A stretch of 64,000 nucleotides of DNA from Solenopsis invicta (taxonomy: Eukaryota; Arthropoda; Insecta; Hymenoptera; Formicidae), in contig NC_052676.1 in assembly GCF_016802725.1 (NCBI RefSeq), positions 7,519,433-7,583,432 of the forward strand, given 5' to 3'. The notes beneath the pieces were generated by a model that was given only the letters and a program-made list of their open reading frames with translations, was not told the origin of the DNA and made no database searches. Positions 38,244 to 51,159 of this stretch are shown piece by piece. A program made the translations under genes and the position numbers. Position 1 is the stretch's first letter; every line of letters begins with the position of its first letter.

Positions 38244-40164
38244 ATTGCACACGTATTGAAATGAGATTAAATAGAGTTAATTACATATAATTTGATTACA
38301 TAAAACTTTGTATAATTTTATCAAGAAAAATGTATTCTTATTATATAATAATTTTTATGAGTTAAAAGGAAAAAAAAGATAAAAATTAATAATGTCTTCA
38401 AGAATAAAGATTTTTTAATACTTCATTATCAAAACAATTATATTGTACTTTAGATTACGTTTATAATATAATAAAATAAAAATATTTTAATGAAATTTAA
38501 AATTTTTAAATATTTAGAAAAAGATTTAATTATATATAAAGAAGATCATCATTGTTTCATATGGCAATTTCTTCCCCATACAGTCGCGAAACTAATTGAT
38601 TTGAACATAAGGTGTTGAGAATTTATTTCATGTTACAAATTCATCAAGTATATTATAATTTTTAAGAGAAATTTAGACTCGATGTGAGAACTCTTCAGTG
38701 ATGTATTGTTTTCATCAAAAAGTTTTCATTAAAATTTTTATCAATATTTTCATCAAAAATATGCTTTTGATTTGTACTATAAAATAAACTCTCAATCTTA
38801 TGTATCTAGAAAATTAGTTTTGTGATATATGTAAGAAATTATTGTGTTTATTTAGTATCATTCCGTTACAATTTTACCATCTTTTACATACATTTTTAAA
38901 CTTAATTAAAACAACAATGATAAAGTGGAGATAAAGTAAAATCCATGTTTTTTAACAATTTCATTTATATGCATCTTTCAATCTGGTTTTGTTAACGACA
39001 AGTCAGTGAATTTTTTCAGTACAAACACACATTTATTTTTCCATAAAACTTTCATATCCAATATCAGGATGATCAGTTTTGTTACTGCATACGAAACAAT
39101 GATTGTTAAATGGAATATATTAGTTTTAATTTAATACTAATGTTTAATACTGTTCTTTCAGTGCAATGAGATGCTAATTTATGACGCTTATTTTCAGCGG
39201 TAATAGACCACGTTATCAGAACTAAATAATGAAACTTGATTACTTTTGATGGCCGTTCCACTTAAGGATATGCTGCCTAATTTAGAAATTTAGAGAATTT
39301 GTTTTCATTACTGTTCGTTTTAGCTTGCTGAATAGTCAAATGTTGATTAATTCTTGCCGTAGGTATTTGATCAAACGCAATCGATACGTTTCGTAATTTC
39401 AATGACAATTAGGATAAGGTCAAAAGTCATTAAACTCGTAATAAAAATTAAGTCGCACAGCTCGATTTAAAGTTACATTGATAATTATATTGATAGTATT
39501 TAACTGTGAAGAGGGGGCGTCGGTGATTATTGTACAATAATTACACAATGATTGTACAGTAATATTGATCTAGCAGTTTAAGGTAAAACATCGGTGTTTC
39601 TTTATCGAAATTGTATGTAAATGATACGTCCCGTTACTTCGACGCAGCAACGTCTTACATGACTATGCGAATAGGCTTCGCATCTCTGAAAGCTTTTAAG
39701 CAAATATATTCGGAGAGCTTGCGGGAGCATTAACGGTGATTAGTGGCCAATATCCAACGTGTCCTAAATTTCACCGATATCATGGAGGAAGCACTGCGCC
39801 TCAATATCTCTCTAGAGCACGTTATCGTGCCTCTATTTTGCGATACGGTGGCGTCTTTCGACGTTCAATCTTATTTATTATCTCAGACTCTCGATCATTT
39901 TCCTAAGATGATATCTTGACGTGGAGAAAAAAAAAGAAAGGACAAGAATTTGTTTCGCGCACAATGCTTTAAATATTCAACATGCGTGTTTTCATATCCA
40001 TTTAGTGTATTTATTTATGAAAGTACGTTGAAAGCTGCAGTGAAAATGCGAAATTAGAAGCTGTCAGAACGGTTAAAAACAGCAAAAACGATTTGCACTT
40101 TTGACTTTTTTACATCGCAAAATACGTACGTGACTATTGATGTAATGATAGATTTTCTGTCAGG
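38244..40164. other. Non-coding stretch
   Basis: AT-rich; 39640-39930 is slightly GC-richer. No exon, RNA gene or repeat border is visible. Confidence 0.42.
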
Positions 40165-40490
40165 TTTCATAAGCCCGTTTTATCTAACAGTAAAAATCGT
40201 AATTGGAGAGAAGAGAGCATAAGAGAATCAGTTGTTTTTAATTAACAAAAAATAAACCTTTATGTATTTTTCTCTTTAAAACAAATGCCATACTTTTGAC
40301 GAATTATTTGACGGACATAATTAACTGCGAAGAATTTTTTTGCAAACAACTTTTTCGTCGTGCTTTATAAACTCGTTTTATCTAACGATAAAATCTTAAT
40401 TGGAGAAAAGGTAGGATAAGAGAATCGGTTTTCTCTATTTACCGAAAGAATTAAACTTCCCCATACCTTTCTCTAAAGAAATTCCATATA
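40165..40490. repeat. Direct duplication, ~200 bp offset
   Basis: CGTTTTATCTAACAGTAAAA with ATTGGAGAGAAGAGAGCA and ATAAGAGAATC (from 40176) recurs as CGTTTTATCTAACGATAAAA with ATTGGAGAAAAGGTAGGA and ATAAGAGAATC (from 40374). A third partial copy of the linker (ACTGCGAAGAATTTGTTACA) appears near 40871 beyond the inserted element. The copies are diverged. Confidence 0.65.
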
Positions 40491-40838
40491 CGGGGTGCTC
40501 GTTAAGTGCTTTAAAAGGTTTCAGGGAGTAATTTCTCACGCTAATTAAAACCAAAAACTTTTACATGACTATACAGAGATTTAAAGTTCGGAGAAAATTT
40601 GTTTCTTCCGAAAATTTCAAAAATTACTCGGATTATTTTCATGTTTTTCAAACATGCACAAAGTTTCATTAAGATCCGAGCGGTTGCCGAAATATTTGGA
40701 AAAGGGAAATTTTTCAATCAACTTTGGCACCTTGTATCTTTGAAACTAACTAATATTTCGAACACGGTTATATGAAGCTTTCGTATTGAATTAGTATAAG
40801 GAATCACTCTTTTTCGCGTACTTCACGAGTACCATGTA
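40491..40838. mobile_element. Probable DNA transposon inserted in the duplication
   Basis: The ends are similar in inverted orientation: CGGGGTGCTCGTTAAGTG on the left and, inverted, CATGGTACTCGTGAAGTACG on the right. The flanks TATA (40487-40490 and 40841-40844) could be a target duplication. It separates the second and third copies of the local repeat. The interior includes TAAGATCCGAGCGGTTGCCG. No coding capacity and no superfamily assignment. Confidence 0.5.
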
Positions 40839-42167
40839 CGTATATTAAAAAATATTTGACAAACATGACTGACTGCGAAGAATTTGTTACAAGTATTTTT
40901 TTTTTGCAAAATACTTTATCGAATATGGGTCAGTTCACGGAAAACTTTTCCGTTTCTTGGAGATGTTATAACACGCTATGATAACAACTACGCTGGTAGT
41001 GTGATAACTTGGCTCTTGCATATCGTAATACAAATAAGTTGTAGTGTAGTAATCCATATTCAGTTTCGGTCTAGTTGTGGACAAGATACGCAACCAAGAT
41101 ACGTTGTTATTTTAATACGTTTTAGAATTATAAAGTGAACGAATTGAATAAACAAATGGCAATCACTTGAACGGATGAATAGACGCTAATGAATAAAGAA
41201 GAAGAAAGATAAGTAAGAAAGAGTTGAGCACTTAAGTTATTTTTGTTCCATTTACCTTTTGCACTGATTTATACACAAATTAATGTTGAACATTAGAGTT
41301 TCATGATTCAACTGTTTATTATTACAATAACCTTCCACCAATAACAATTAATTTATTATACGCTATTTTGCAACATGCTGCAATTTAGACCGCGGATAAA
41401 TCTAAATCGCACACACACACATATGGATTTCCTACATCAAAATCCTCTACGTCCTTTCTTGAAAATATTCAATTTACAAATTCAAATAATTAAAAATATA
41501 AGAAATCATTAATTAATATCTATTTTATATTAATAATTTATCGAAAAAATTAAAATATTTAATAGGTAATAAATGATAATGATAAAAAGGTAAGAGAACG
41601 TCAAAGTAAATTAGCTTGAATTAATTTTTGCAATTAACATATTTTTAATTACATCAATTATTAGCTTCACTGTTGTCACTCATCAGTCTCATCACATTAA
41701 TATTATTTATTATAATAAAATTTGTAAGATTTAGAGAATACTGATGCATTTTTCCAAAATATCAATTTAATCTTTATAATAATTGCAAATTTGTGTTGAA
41801 TGTAAAATATTCTGCAAAATTGGATATAAAAATTCAATATAAAATTGTATAATCACATTATTATCAGCTACAGTGAATTCACCAAAAATTAACATTAGTA
41901 ATTTTTTGTCAGATACTATTAGCACTCACAGAACAATGTAATCTGTCACTCATTTCTCATCAATATTTCACATTTCTATCACTAAACGTTGTTTGTGTTA
42001 AGTAAAAATATGAAACATTGATGCGACACAATTAGCCGATTGACAACACATTCAGAAGCTCTTCTTTAAAATCCAATGGAGACATTTTGACAAACGCAAG
42101 ACGCGCAAAGAGTAAGAATAAAATTGCTCGTTTCGATGCTGAAGAGACTAAAATATTGTTTAACCAT
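40839..42167. other. AT-rich stretch, no gene seen
   Basis: Short (CA)n run near 41410. No exon, RNA gene or defined repeat. Confidence 0.45.
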
Positions 42168-42382
42168 CCGGCGGATATCGAGTCGACTCAGACCCAATTT
42201 CTACCGAATATCAACCGTCAAAGCGTGACTCTCGCCGTTTGTTTTGTCGCCCTCATTTCTCTCCCCCCCGACCGGCATTTTAGGCAGTAAGGTAGGGTGA
42301 AAGGGATGAAACAAACGACGATTGACGCTTTGACGGTTGGCATTCAACAGAGATGGGTCCCAATGGACTTGATATCCGCCGG
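42168..42382. repeat. Foldback element with CCGGCGGATATC ends
   Basis: The left arm begins CCGGCGGATATCGAGTC, the right arm inverted CCGGCGGATATCAAGTC. Both continue with ACCCAATTTCT / ACCCATCTCT, ACCGTCAAAGCGT and CGTTTGTTT. The centre contains CCCCCCC and GACCGGC. About 215 bp and GC-richer than its surroundings. Open frames here are by-products of the palindrome. Confidence 0.75.
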
Positions 42383-42714
42383 GCAAGGATCAATTTATTT
42401 CTCTATACATGTTATAGATATAATGTGCATCGGGACGGAGAACGGCATTACACGTGGCGCGTAAAATGTAGCGTAATATGATGAGCGATAGAGAATAAAG
42501 TTCGTCCTTCTTCTCTTCCGCTTTCTTTTCCTTTGAACCATTTCGTATTTTACGCTATATGCACACACACTATTCTCAATGCTGCACATCACTACCACAG
42601 CTTCGCAATCAAAAACGTAGACACCGTCCACTCCTAACAATAAACGGATTCTTTAAACATTCCTTTCCAGAAGTTTAATACTAGCAGAATTAATTTGACT
42701 TGTGATAAATTATA

Positions 42715-42955
42715 TGTGATTATAGTAACGCAATTGTTGCGCGTCTGCCTTCTGTGCCGAAATCTACGTTCAAATCCACCTAGGCCATACGGATGTTTAA
42801 TTGATCACCAGCTCTCTGATCACCAGCTCTCGCGGAAGGCAACGCCAAACTACCGAGAGTACCTTTGCAAAGGCAGTCACACATGGATCATGCTTGACAG
42901 CATGCATCAGGTGAAAACCACAATCTTCATGAAGAACCAACTTGAAAGAGAGTAA
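42715..42955 (+). repeat. Second tRNA-derived SINE family, one copy
   Basis: A tRNA-like head (about 42722-42788) contains an A-box-like TAACGCAATTGTTGCGCG, an anticodon-arm-like CTGCCTTCTGTGCCGAAAT and a B-box-like ACGTTCAAATCC, followed by ACCTAGGCC. The body includes a 15 bp duplication (CTGATCACCAGCTCT), GGAAGGCAACGCCAAACTAC and CTTCATGAAGA. The head is unlike the SINE at 49219-49469. Mutated box positions make an active tRNA gene unlikely. Body borders are approximate. Confidence 0.55.
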
Positions 42956-43137
42956 TTAATTACTTTTGCGTATCAAGTGAGTATTGTAGTTTCGAGGACT
43001 ATTTTAAAGATAATTTTAATAAATTTTTACTGTGAATTGAAAATATTGTGGATATTGGCGTTATATATGTGTATATTTTTTAACTTTATGAAAACTTAAC
43101 TTTTAGTATTAATTTCTTATTATTAATAATAAGGAAA
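42956..43137. other. AT-rich spacer
   Basis: Nothing recognised. Confidence 0.5.
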
Positions 43138-43225
43138 TTGTAAATTACACACAGTATTTATAAATATCTTTATATTATATTAATATGTTATAAAGATATT
43201 TATAAATACTGTGTGCAATTTACAA
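43138..43225. repeat. Short hairpin repeat
   Basis: The arm TTGTAAATTACACACAGTAT plus TTATAAATATCTTTATA is followed, after about 15 bases, by its near-perfect inverse ending ATTTACAA. 88 bp in total. Could be a tiny MITE or a local snap-back duplication. Confidence 0.7.
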
Positions 43226-43667
43226 AAACTGTTCCAGGGATTACATCTCTTGTGCTGCTCTTAAACCAATAGAGGTTTATGTTAATCTTCAAATGTAGTT
43301 ATCATTAGAACTAGAAAAAATTATTTATCACAACGTTGGACAAAAAGGCGATCAATTAAAATAAAGAACAAACCATATACACAAGTATTACAAATATTTT
43401 GATTGAAAACGGAAGTCGATAATTTCTGGTTCAATAATTTCTGAGAAAAAGCCTGGGATAAAGTTGAATGGAATATGAATTCAAGAAAAATACATTCAAA
43501 GTTTTACAAATCATCGTTCGGTCTGCACGTCGTTCTTTAACATAACGGCAAACTGTTCGAATTTTATTAAACCATTTAATAGGCTAACTTTTAACAGTAT
43601 AAAGATTGAAAAACTGATTTTAAAAAATCCATTGTTTTAATCCGGCAAATTATAATACTCCCTTAAT
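43226..43667. other. AT-rich spacer, no gene seen
   Basis: No exon, RNA gene or repeat recognised. Confidence 0.45.
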
Positions 43668-43905
43668 TAACCTTCTAACCGTGTTCGAGTCTACTTCCAT
43701 CCGAATGCTTTTAAAAAGTTCTCTTCGATTAGAGTATTGTTCATAAAAGGTTTAAGTTTTGTGATTTTTCTGAATGCCTACGATATTTTGATTTTAGTGT
43801 GAATAGAGTAACTCAAACATGCAAAAATGTAACAATACTCTAATACCACGAGAATTCCCCAAAAACATTCGGGTTGAAAAAATCCAAACACGATTAGAAG
43901 GTTTA
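43668..43905. repeat. Foldback MITE with AACCTTCTAA ends
   Basis: The left end reads TTAACCTTCTAACCGTGTTC, the right end inverted TAAACCTTCTAATCGTGTTT. Both have CATCCGAATGCTTTT / AACCCGAATGTTTTT and TTAGAGTATTGTT inside. The outermost TA on each side fits a TA target duplication. About 235 bp, no coding capacity. Confidence 0.78.
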
Positions 43906-44283
43906 CAAACACTAATATTGCTCTTTGATAAATAAAAGTTGCCAAATACGTATTTGTTACTTAAATACTAATCTTTCCTGAATATTTTTTTATATTTATT
44001 AAATGTAAAGTATTAAGTGACGAAAATATAAAATAAATAAGAAATGAATAATATAATAAATAAGATATTTGTCAGCTTCCATCTAATTTTGTGTGTTAAC
44101 ATTAACACTTAAAAAAATCAGATCCAATGTTGTTAATTTTTGCTCTACACGTGTATAACTCATAATAATGTAATCCTGCAATTTTAGACTGATTTTTTTA
44201 TATTGTCATAAAAGAAAATTTATTGTAGAATGTCTTACATTTATAGTTTAATGTATTTATCAATTATTGAGGAGAAGATGATA
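43906..44283. other. AT-rich spacer, no gene seen
   Basis: No recognisable feature. Confidence 0.45.
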
Positions 44284-45152
44284 GGGTAAACTCGGATAAG
44301 ATAGCCATAATTTTTTAAAATGCAAAAAACGCATTTTTTGGTTGTTTTTTAATAATGTTTGACATATCGCTGAATCTTAAAATTAATAATACTATAGAAT
44401 TTAAAGAGAAAACACTTATTAGAAATCAATATTAACAAAATATTGTAACATATGCATTGTCCATCTTATCAAAATTTTAAGGAATAGGTGGCCATATTAT
44501 TATGGAACAGTTGGCTATACACGTTTCATATTAAAAATGAATGTAATATTTTCCAAAGTGATAAATAAAACTTACAATTTTCTATGCTTAGTATAAACAC
44601 GTATTTAATTATGTGTGACTTAGTTATAATTATAATATTGCAATAGTAACATGAAAATTTTAAAATTTAATATTGCAATAATAACATAACAATTATAATT
44701 CTTTTAAAGTAAGAAAAAGAAAACAGCTTTCTATAGTTTAAAAAAAAACAATGTATGAAAAAACAAAGTGAGCCATCTTGGCCGAATTGTAAGAAAAAGA
44801 TGATCATAGTGCATTTAAATAAATAGTGAAAATAAAAGCACAAATTATAAGTCATGTTACAATTTAGGTTCCTTTATTATATACGTAACGTTGATTATGA
44901 TAGCTTAACAGTAATTTAATCGACGTTATAGCAGCTTTTAGAGGACACATGCAAAACTTTGCAGGTAGTCAAAAGTAAAAGTATTATATAATATTCAGAA
45001 TAAGATTGTTTTGAATAGTGTATGCATACAAAATACTGTAAATATTGATTATCTTTCAGAATGACTATAAAAATGCACTATTTAACAATTACTGGAAAAA
45101 TTACAGACTATGGCTATCTTTTCCGTATGGATATAATACCCTAATTTACTCT
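44284..45152 (-). mobile_element. Non-autonomous DNA transposon (family B) copy 2, uninterrupted
   Basis: Starts GGGTAAACTCGGATAAGATA and ends AGATAGCC-type sequence (GACTATGGCTATCTTTTCCG) then CCCTAATTTACTC. It matches 4273-5647 in reverse complement along its whole length and lacks the 517 bp insertion. At the insertion site it reads (inverted) TTTTGACTACCTGCAAAG. Length 869 bp. No transposase coded. Confidence 0.8.
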
Positions 45153-45285
45153 ATGACCTTGGTATAATGAATACTCATTACAGATATCTTTGATATTAAA
45201 TAACGTATTGTAATAATTACTTAAGGAACGTACTGGAAAATAATTAGTTGAAGAAGGAAAAGTAATAGAAATATTTATTCATATA

Positions 45286-45644
45286 ATGTATCTATAGAAA
45301 TGCTACTTGAAATAAGCATTCTACGTAATAAAAAAAAACTATTTATTTTATGTATATATTTACTTAAAATAAGGTACTTATTTTACATTTTGATGTGTTA
45401 TGATAAATAAGTTTTCTGTACTTTCTACTGTTTATTTATAATTTTGTATTTCTTAATACAAAATAAGAAATTAATAAATAATAGAAAAAACTTATTCATC
45501 TATAACATGTCAAAATATAAAATAAGTATCGTATTTGAAGTAAATGTATAACTAAATGTTAAGTACTATTTACTTTTATTATATTTATTATACAAAATAA
45601 TTATTTTAAAATACCTGTTTCAAGTAGTATTTTTATAGATACAT
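45286..45644. repeat. AT-rich foldback element
   Basis: ATGTATCTATAGAAATGCTA then CTTGAAATAAGCATT on the left is mirrored by the inverse of AGTAGTATTTTTATAGATAC on the right. Inner arms share TACTTATTTTACATTTTGA, TGTTATGATAAATAAGTTTT and GTATTTCTTAATAC. Arms of about 170 bp with a short centre around 45450-45475. Confidence 0.75.
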
Positions 45645-45924
45645 TTTTAAAAAATATTCTAATTTATCAAATTTTTATTATATTATAATGAATTTTATTA
45701 TATTATAATAAATAATATTAATATAGAACTAAAAAGTGACAACAGTAACACTAATAATTAATAGTAAACGTATTTCAATTTCCGCTAGTTTCATTTTGAC
45801 GTCATATTACATTTTCATCTGTATTATTTATTAATTATTAAATATTTAATACTTTTTTATAATGTATTATTAATGTTAATAATAAAATAAGTATTAATTA
45901 ATAAATTCTTATAATTTTAATTTT

Positions 45925-46056
45925 TTGAATTCATGAATTCCATATTTCAAATACGATTCAAGAGATCCACAGATATGACTCAGACTGGTCGTTTTAATCA
46001 TATTTGTGGATCTCTTGAATCGTATCACCTGTGAAATAAAAAATTTATGAATTTAA
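45925..46056. repeat. Hairpin element with near-perfect 29 bp core arms
   Basis: ATACGATTCAAGAGATCCAC then AGATATGA (45951-45978) is repeated in inverse at 45998-46025 with one or two changes. Less perfect arms extend outward to GAATTCATGAATT and its inverse. The loop is about 20 bases (CTCAGACTGGTCGTTTTAA). Likely a small MITE. Confidence 0.72.
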
Positions 46057-49000
46057 ATAATTAAAATAATGCAAATTCATTAATTTACTTCATTAATAAT
46101 TTTAATAATAATTAATTGAAATCGTACCTTTCGCAATATGTTGCAAAAAGACTTACATTAAATTGATTTATTAATGGTTAAAAAGTTATTTTGGTAATAT
46201 GTCTCTAAAATACAACTTTCAACGTTTATTTGATACGATTCTGTAATAAATAAAAAATATAATAAAAAATGACTCAAGTGGTATGCATTCTCTTCCCTCC
46301 TCGAAACAAATAATCAATCACTGGCCAATTGAATACTGTCAGTAGTAAATTTCTATAAAGTACGCAGAAGAATCAAATAATTTATTGATGCACGAGGTAT
46401 ATAATTCCACATATGTTCAGGCTAGAAAATATTTATTGACTAATTTTTGTAGCAAAGGATTTGCGTGCGAGCATTATCTGTATCGCGACGCGTCACTCAA
46501 CAAGAAAGAGTGCGTGGCGATATACACTCGTTACAGGATGTGCGATATGCGTGCGTAGTACGCATGTGTGTTGACCGTACGTAGTAGGAACTCGTGAAGA
46601 TAACGTTCGCATTGAATCACCGTATCTGTGAGTTTCGCATTTTCGCAAACAGGTTATCGCATATAATTATTTAACACTACACCTTTATCGGTTGCCCGGG
46701 ATTTATGAAACTTCGGCTTGGCAGCTACTAATTAAGCCGCATTTGCACTTTGTTTTTTTCGTGACAAATTTCTTGCGTGTTCAAAGGATAATGCGTGATA
46801 AACCTTGCGTGATAACGTCTACAACCACAGTCAAAAAACGTTGTACATGTTTCATTACATGATACGCTGTGGGAGAGTGGTGATAAAAAAAAACTTATCA
46901 AAACTTTTCATAAATCTGAAAAAAACATCTGCAAAAGTTTTAGTACATAAAATCTGATCTACATGTAAAATAATGCTTAAAAAGTAAAATGAAGAATTAT
47001 TAAAACATTGAGAATTCGACCAACTTTGGCCCACTTGTATGTATACTGTAATGACAAAGCTTTTGCCGCCTCTTGAAATAAGAACAACAGCGATGTTAAC
47101 CTACACAAGTTTGATATTGTCAAAGAAAGTTGGACAAAACAACAACTAAAAACACTATACTTCATTATAAAGTTGCCGACAAACGCGGATATACGGCAGA
47201 TTATTATGCTGCAATGTGTCCTATATTTTTTTCCGCGTTAGTATACAGAAATATGTCATAATACGACGAAAAAGAAAATCATAATCCTCACGCGAGAAGA
47301 ACTACATCCAATTAACTTTTTCATTCATCCGCTCTCCAGCCTCTCGATCTCGTTGGTTTTCCTCGATATATGAGTGTATTCCCAAGAGCGCAGACGGCCC
47401 TATCGAGTTTCTCTCTCTCTCTTCATATACCGTTGTATTTCAATAATATATGTACCCTATATCACAGAATATCCTTTCCAAATTAAAGATTTGACCCTAT
47501 TCAAATCGAAAACATTTAACGTTTCTTCCCTTCTTTTCATAAAAGAAAAAAAAATTTATCTTTAAATATGAAACGTTTTTTACATAAAAAGTAAATGATA
47601 AAATAAAAAATACAATAAACATATATATATATATATATGGTAATCAAATATTGTACAATCTAATTAAAATCGCTACATATTTATGTGTAAATATAATTAT
47701 TACATATAAAGAAATAATTTAATCTATAAATTATAACTTTTTAATTAAAATAAGATTAAGACTGTTTTACTGTTTATTGTTAAGATTAATTACATTTAAT
47801 TACAAGACAAAATTGATTTCCTTAAAATTCTTTTAAGAAAATTCGGCTGTAATGCTTTTAAATTATTAAAATTTATATTGAGAGAAAAAGATCTTAATAT
47901 AAAAAAATAAATTTATTTAATAGGTTTTAATAGCGTATTTACTTGCAGTCAAGTTAAAAATTTCTTAATTAAAAGATTTGTGTAAATAAAGTAAAGAAAT
48001 AATTTTAATCAAATTTTAATCATATTTTTCTTGCAGTTTTAAGAAACATTTACTGTTAGATTGTTTTCATATTCAAGATGATCAGATTCTTTATTGAAGA
48101 AAACAATTTAATTAAGTTTGATAATATTATTGAATTACTTGTAAAATCATTATTTAAATGTAAAGAATGCAATAATATAAAATTATATACTCCAGGTAAT
48201 ATGTTTGTGTACTTAAGAGTAAATACTTTTACTTAAATAAAAGAAACAACTGCTTGCATCAAAATATATAGTTTTATGAATATGTATTTTCTTCATTAAA
48301 ACAAATTGTTCTCTCAGTGTATTTATTGTTTATTTTGGAATTAATTATAAGTCAAAATTCAAAATTGTTACAGAAATCCAGTTCATTATTAACCATATAT
48401 TTACAAAAGCATAATATATTCATAAAACTAACAGTGTGTAATTAATTCGACGTCAAATAATGAACACGGGTATTGAATATAAATTATGTCGAAACTTTAA
48501 ATGAACAATATTACACATACGCTATAAAAGAAAATTATCTTTGTAATCATTTTATCTCACAATCAGATATGATAAGAATAACTTAAGCAAGCAATTTTTA
48601 TCATAAAAACATATGTTGAATTAAGTCACTTTTACAATCTCGTACCTGAAATCTCTTTTTAGAGATTTCAAGTATTAAAATCTTTTATAAAATACATTTG
48701 TTATAAAATTTATAAAAACGATTTACAAATTCCTTTCTAAATACAATAAAAAAACAATTATAATTAAATATTGTAAACGTTTAAAATAAAATTCAAGATA
48801 ACAAATGTACACTGCTCTTAACATTTAAACAGCTCTTGTTATAACAGCTCTTCAAAATTTTTCCGTTTTGCGTAAAATATCTTATCTTTATTAATACTTA
48901 AAGATGTTTTACACTAGAGTTCTCCTTGAGAAATAAGCATAATTGAATACACGCTCTTGACATTTTATTAAATTTTATATTGAATATCGCGCATTGTAAT

Positions 49001-49218
49001 TCAAAATTCTCGGTTCCGCGGGATTTGCTCGATCCTCTCGATTGAAAAGGTAACATTAAAGAAAAAATATTTAATCCTATTATTATTAGCCGAGATTGTT
49101 AATACTGACCCACGCACATACCAGCATTAAATTTATATTTTTTTAAATAAAACTAAAAATAAAATTTTTCACATAAATACAAATTGTGAAGTCAAACATA
49201 AGAATGGCAAGCTCATGT
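46057..49218. other. Non-coding stretch
   Basis: AT-rich except about 46440-46860, which is CpG-richer (GCGTGCGTAGTACGCATGTG near 46549). An (AT)n run of about 20 bases lies at 47619-47638, and a CT-rich run near 47410-47420. No exon or RNA gene recognised. Confidence 0.42.
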
Positions 49219-49469
49219 CAATCACAGCGATTATTAATGCTAAATAATAACTTTTAACTTTTAAAAACTCTATTCGAACTACGTGCCGCATATTCGTCCG
49301 ATTTGAAACCGAAATACGTAATGTTAATGCTTCAGAAGCACGTATAGAATTTGCACTTCCCTCAAAAACTGCAAATGATTTTATTGCAAGAAAAATCCTC
49401 AGTTAAAATTCGAACCTGGAATCTCCCTACATTCCGTGCAGGTGTTTTACCAATTCATCTACCGAGGCA
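49219..49469 (-). repeat. tRNA-derived SINE, most complete single copy
   Basis: Read on the minus strand, a 72-base tRNA-like head (49468 to 49397) starts GCCTCGGTAGATGAATTGG (A-box-like) and carries GGTTCGAATTT (B-box-like). It is followed by a body with CTTGCAATAAAATCATTTGC, then TTCTGAAGCATTAAC, and ends CGCTGTGATTGA. The body matches the arms of 12882-13371. The head-plus-body length of about 250 bp is typical of SINEs. The loop changes and poor acceptor pairing argue against a functional tRNA. Confidence 0.72.
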
Positions 49470-50719
49470 AACTATAAAGTGTCTTCTATTAAATTAATAA
49501 TGTAGCATTTTTTATAATATCGTATCAAATTTTGCAATAATTAGATTTTTAGTAACATAAGCAAAAATAAACGTAGGACAAAATGAGTTCTAAAACTGAC
49601 ATAGTAGACATAGTAATGCTACATTTTTCTTTTTCCATTTCTTCCACATGAGACATTTATACGAAATACAAGTAATTCAATATGAGAATTCCTAGAAGCC
49701 CTTGACAGTTTAATGTGAAACGTTTTCTGCCGATTTGTACAAATATCTTATACTGTTTCACAAAATACAACATATGTACATAATACAAAGATTAGATTAG
49801 GTTACTGGCTTAATAGATAGATTACGCTGCACTTCCATTTTTTATGTTTAAAATCACATTATTAAAAATAGAAAAGAAAAAAATATAAGTGAAACAATTT
49901 TATGACGTTATAAACGTGCAAAATAATCTGATATTATCAATCATATACTCACTGTTGTTTAAACTACGCAATTTGCAAAAGAAAAACGTGCAAGTTTTAT
50001 TCTCCCATTTGATAAAATCGTTTTCAGGAAATATTTTATAAAAATAAATCATATTTAATTTTTTTTTCTTTAATTATCAAATCGGAATTTCCGCGTTTTT
50101 ATCAGTTAATATAATGGAATGTTTATTTTCTGACCTCGACAGATACATTGTGCAAATATTTCACCGTAATGATATCATGAACTAATAAAACTTTAGCAAT
50201 AATTTTGTTAAAATGATACGTCATAACGCAGCAATTTCGTTGGAATAAAATATTTGTCACAAATTAGATAAATCCAAAAATTCGAGATATAAATATAAAA
50301 ATCTTTTCATTCTTTATTTAAAATCTTACCATGCTGAATATATAATTTCGTGTTGCAATATTTCTTCATTATAATTTAAATTGTATACTTTTATAATCGT
50401 GTACCTGGATTAATCATATTTATAAATGTTTTACACGACTAAAATGTTTTGCTCAATTATAGAACAATTTTTTACCAAATTTAATTCTACAAGCACCCTT
50501 AAAATAATCCACTATAGTTTTGCCAAAATTCTACTTCAAAATTAATTATGCAGTTATCAATATTTTCATGTCTCTTTTTGTAAATATATATATACATATT
50601 TGTAGATTACAATTTAATAAATGTTATCCTATTAGGGTATCGCTTTAAGAGATCTATGTTATATTTGGCGAAGTTTCTTTATCATTATAGAAGTAATAAC
50701 TGAAAGAATAAAACATCTA
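49470..50719. other. AT-rich stretch, no gene seen
   Basis: Nothing recognised apart from short A/T runs. Confidence 0.45.
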
Positions 50720-50965
50720 ACTCAATAAACGTAAAGTTATATAACTGTTAGTTATAATTTCTTATTCAACAATATAATTGTCATATAACAGTTACATTGT
50801 TCAGTGGAAAATTATAACTGTTAATTCTTCATTCAATAATGTAACTGTTATATGACATACTCGTTATATAATAATTATATTGTTGAGTAGAAAATTATAA
50901 CTAATAATTATATAATAACTGTATTATTATAATAGTTACATAAGTGTAACTTGATGTTTGCGGGG
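50720..50965. repeat. Foldback element upstream of trehalase
   Basis: The left end (CTCAATAAACGTAAAGTTAT) and the inverted right end (CCGCAAACATCAAGTTACAC) are similar. The interior holds repeated, alternately inverted blocks of AGTTATAATTTTCTACTCAA / TTCAACAATATAATTGTCAT and ATAACAGTTAC. It ends about 630 bp before the trehalase start codon, so it lies in or next to the promoter region. Confidence 0.65.
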
Positions 50966-51159
50966 ATAATTGTTTTAATATTCAATTACAATCACAAAAC
51001 CAGATACTTTTCTCTCAATGAAGCCTATCGAGAGGAATTCGTATCAGAGAGGACTACATACACACACCTCGGATCTTATACGTGCCACCTTCGCCACAAC
51101 ACTTTTAAATAATCACATATTATCTTAACAGCAATCACTCCGCTTTCTTTCCTTGATCT

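Noticed and set aside
42087..42386. Open frames on both strands near 42.2 kb
   Set aside because: They lie in the foldback at 42168-42382 and result from its palindromic, GC-richer sequence.
49397..49468. Possible functional tRNA gene on the minus strand
   Set aside because: A- and B-box-like motifs are present, but stem pairing is poor and the unit continues into a SINE body shared with other copies.
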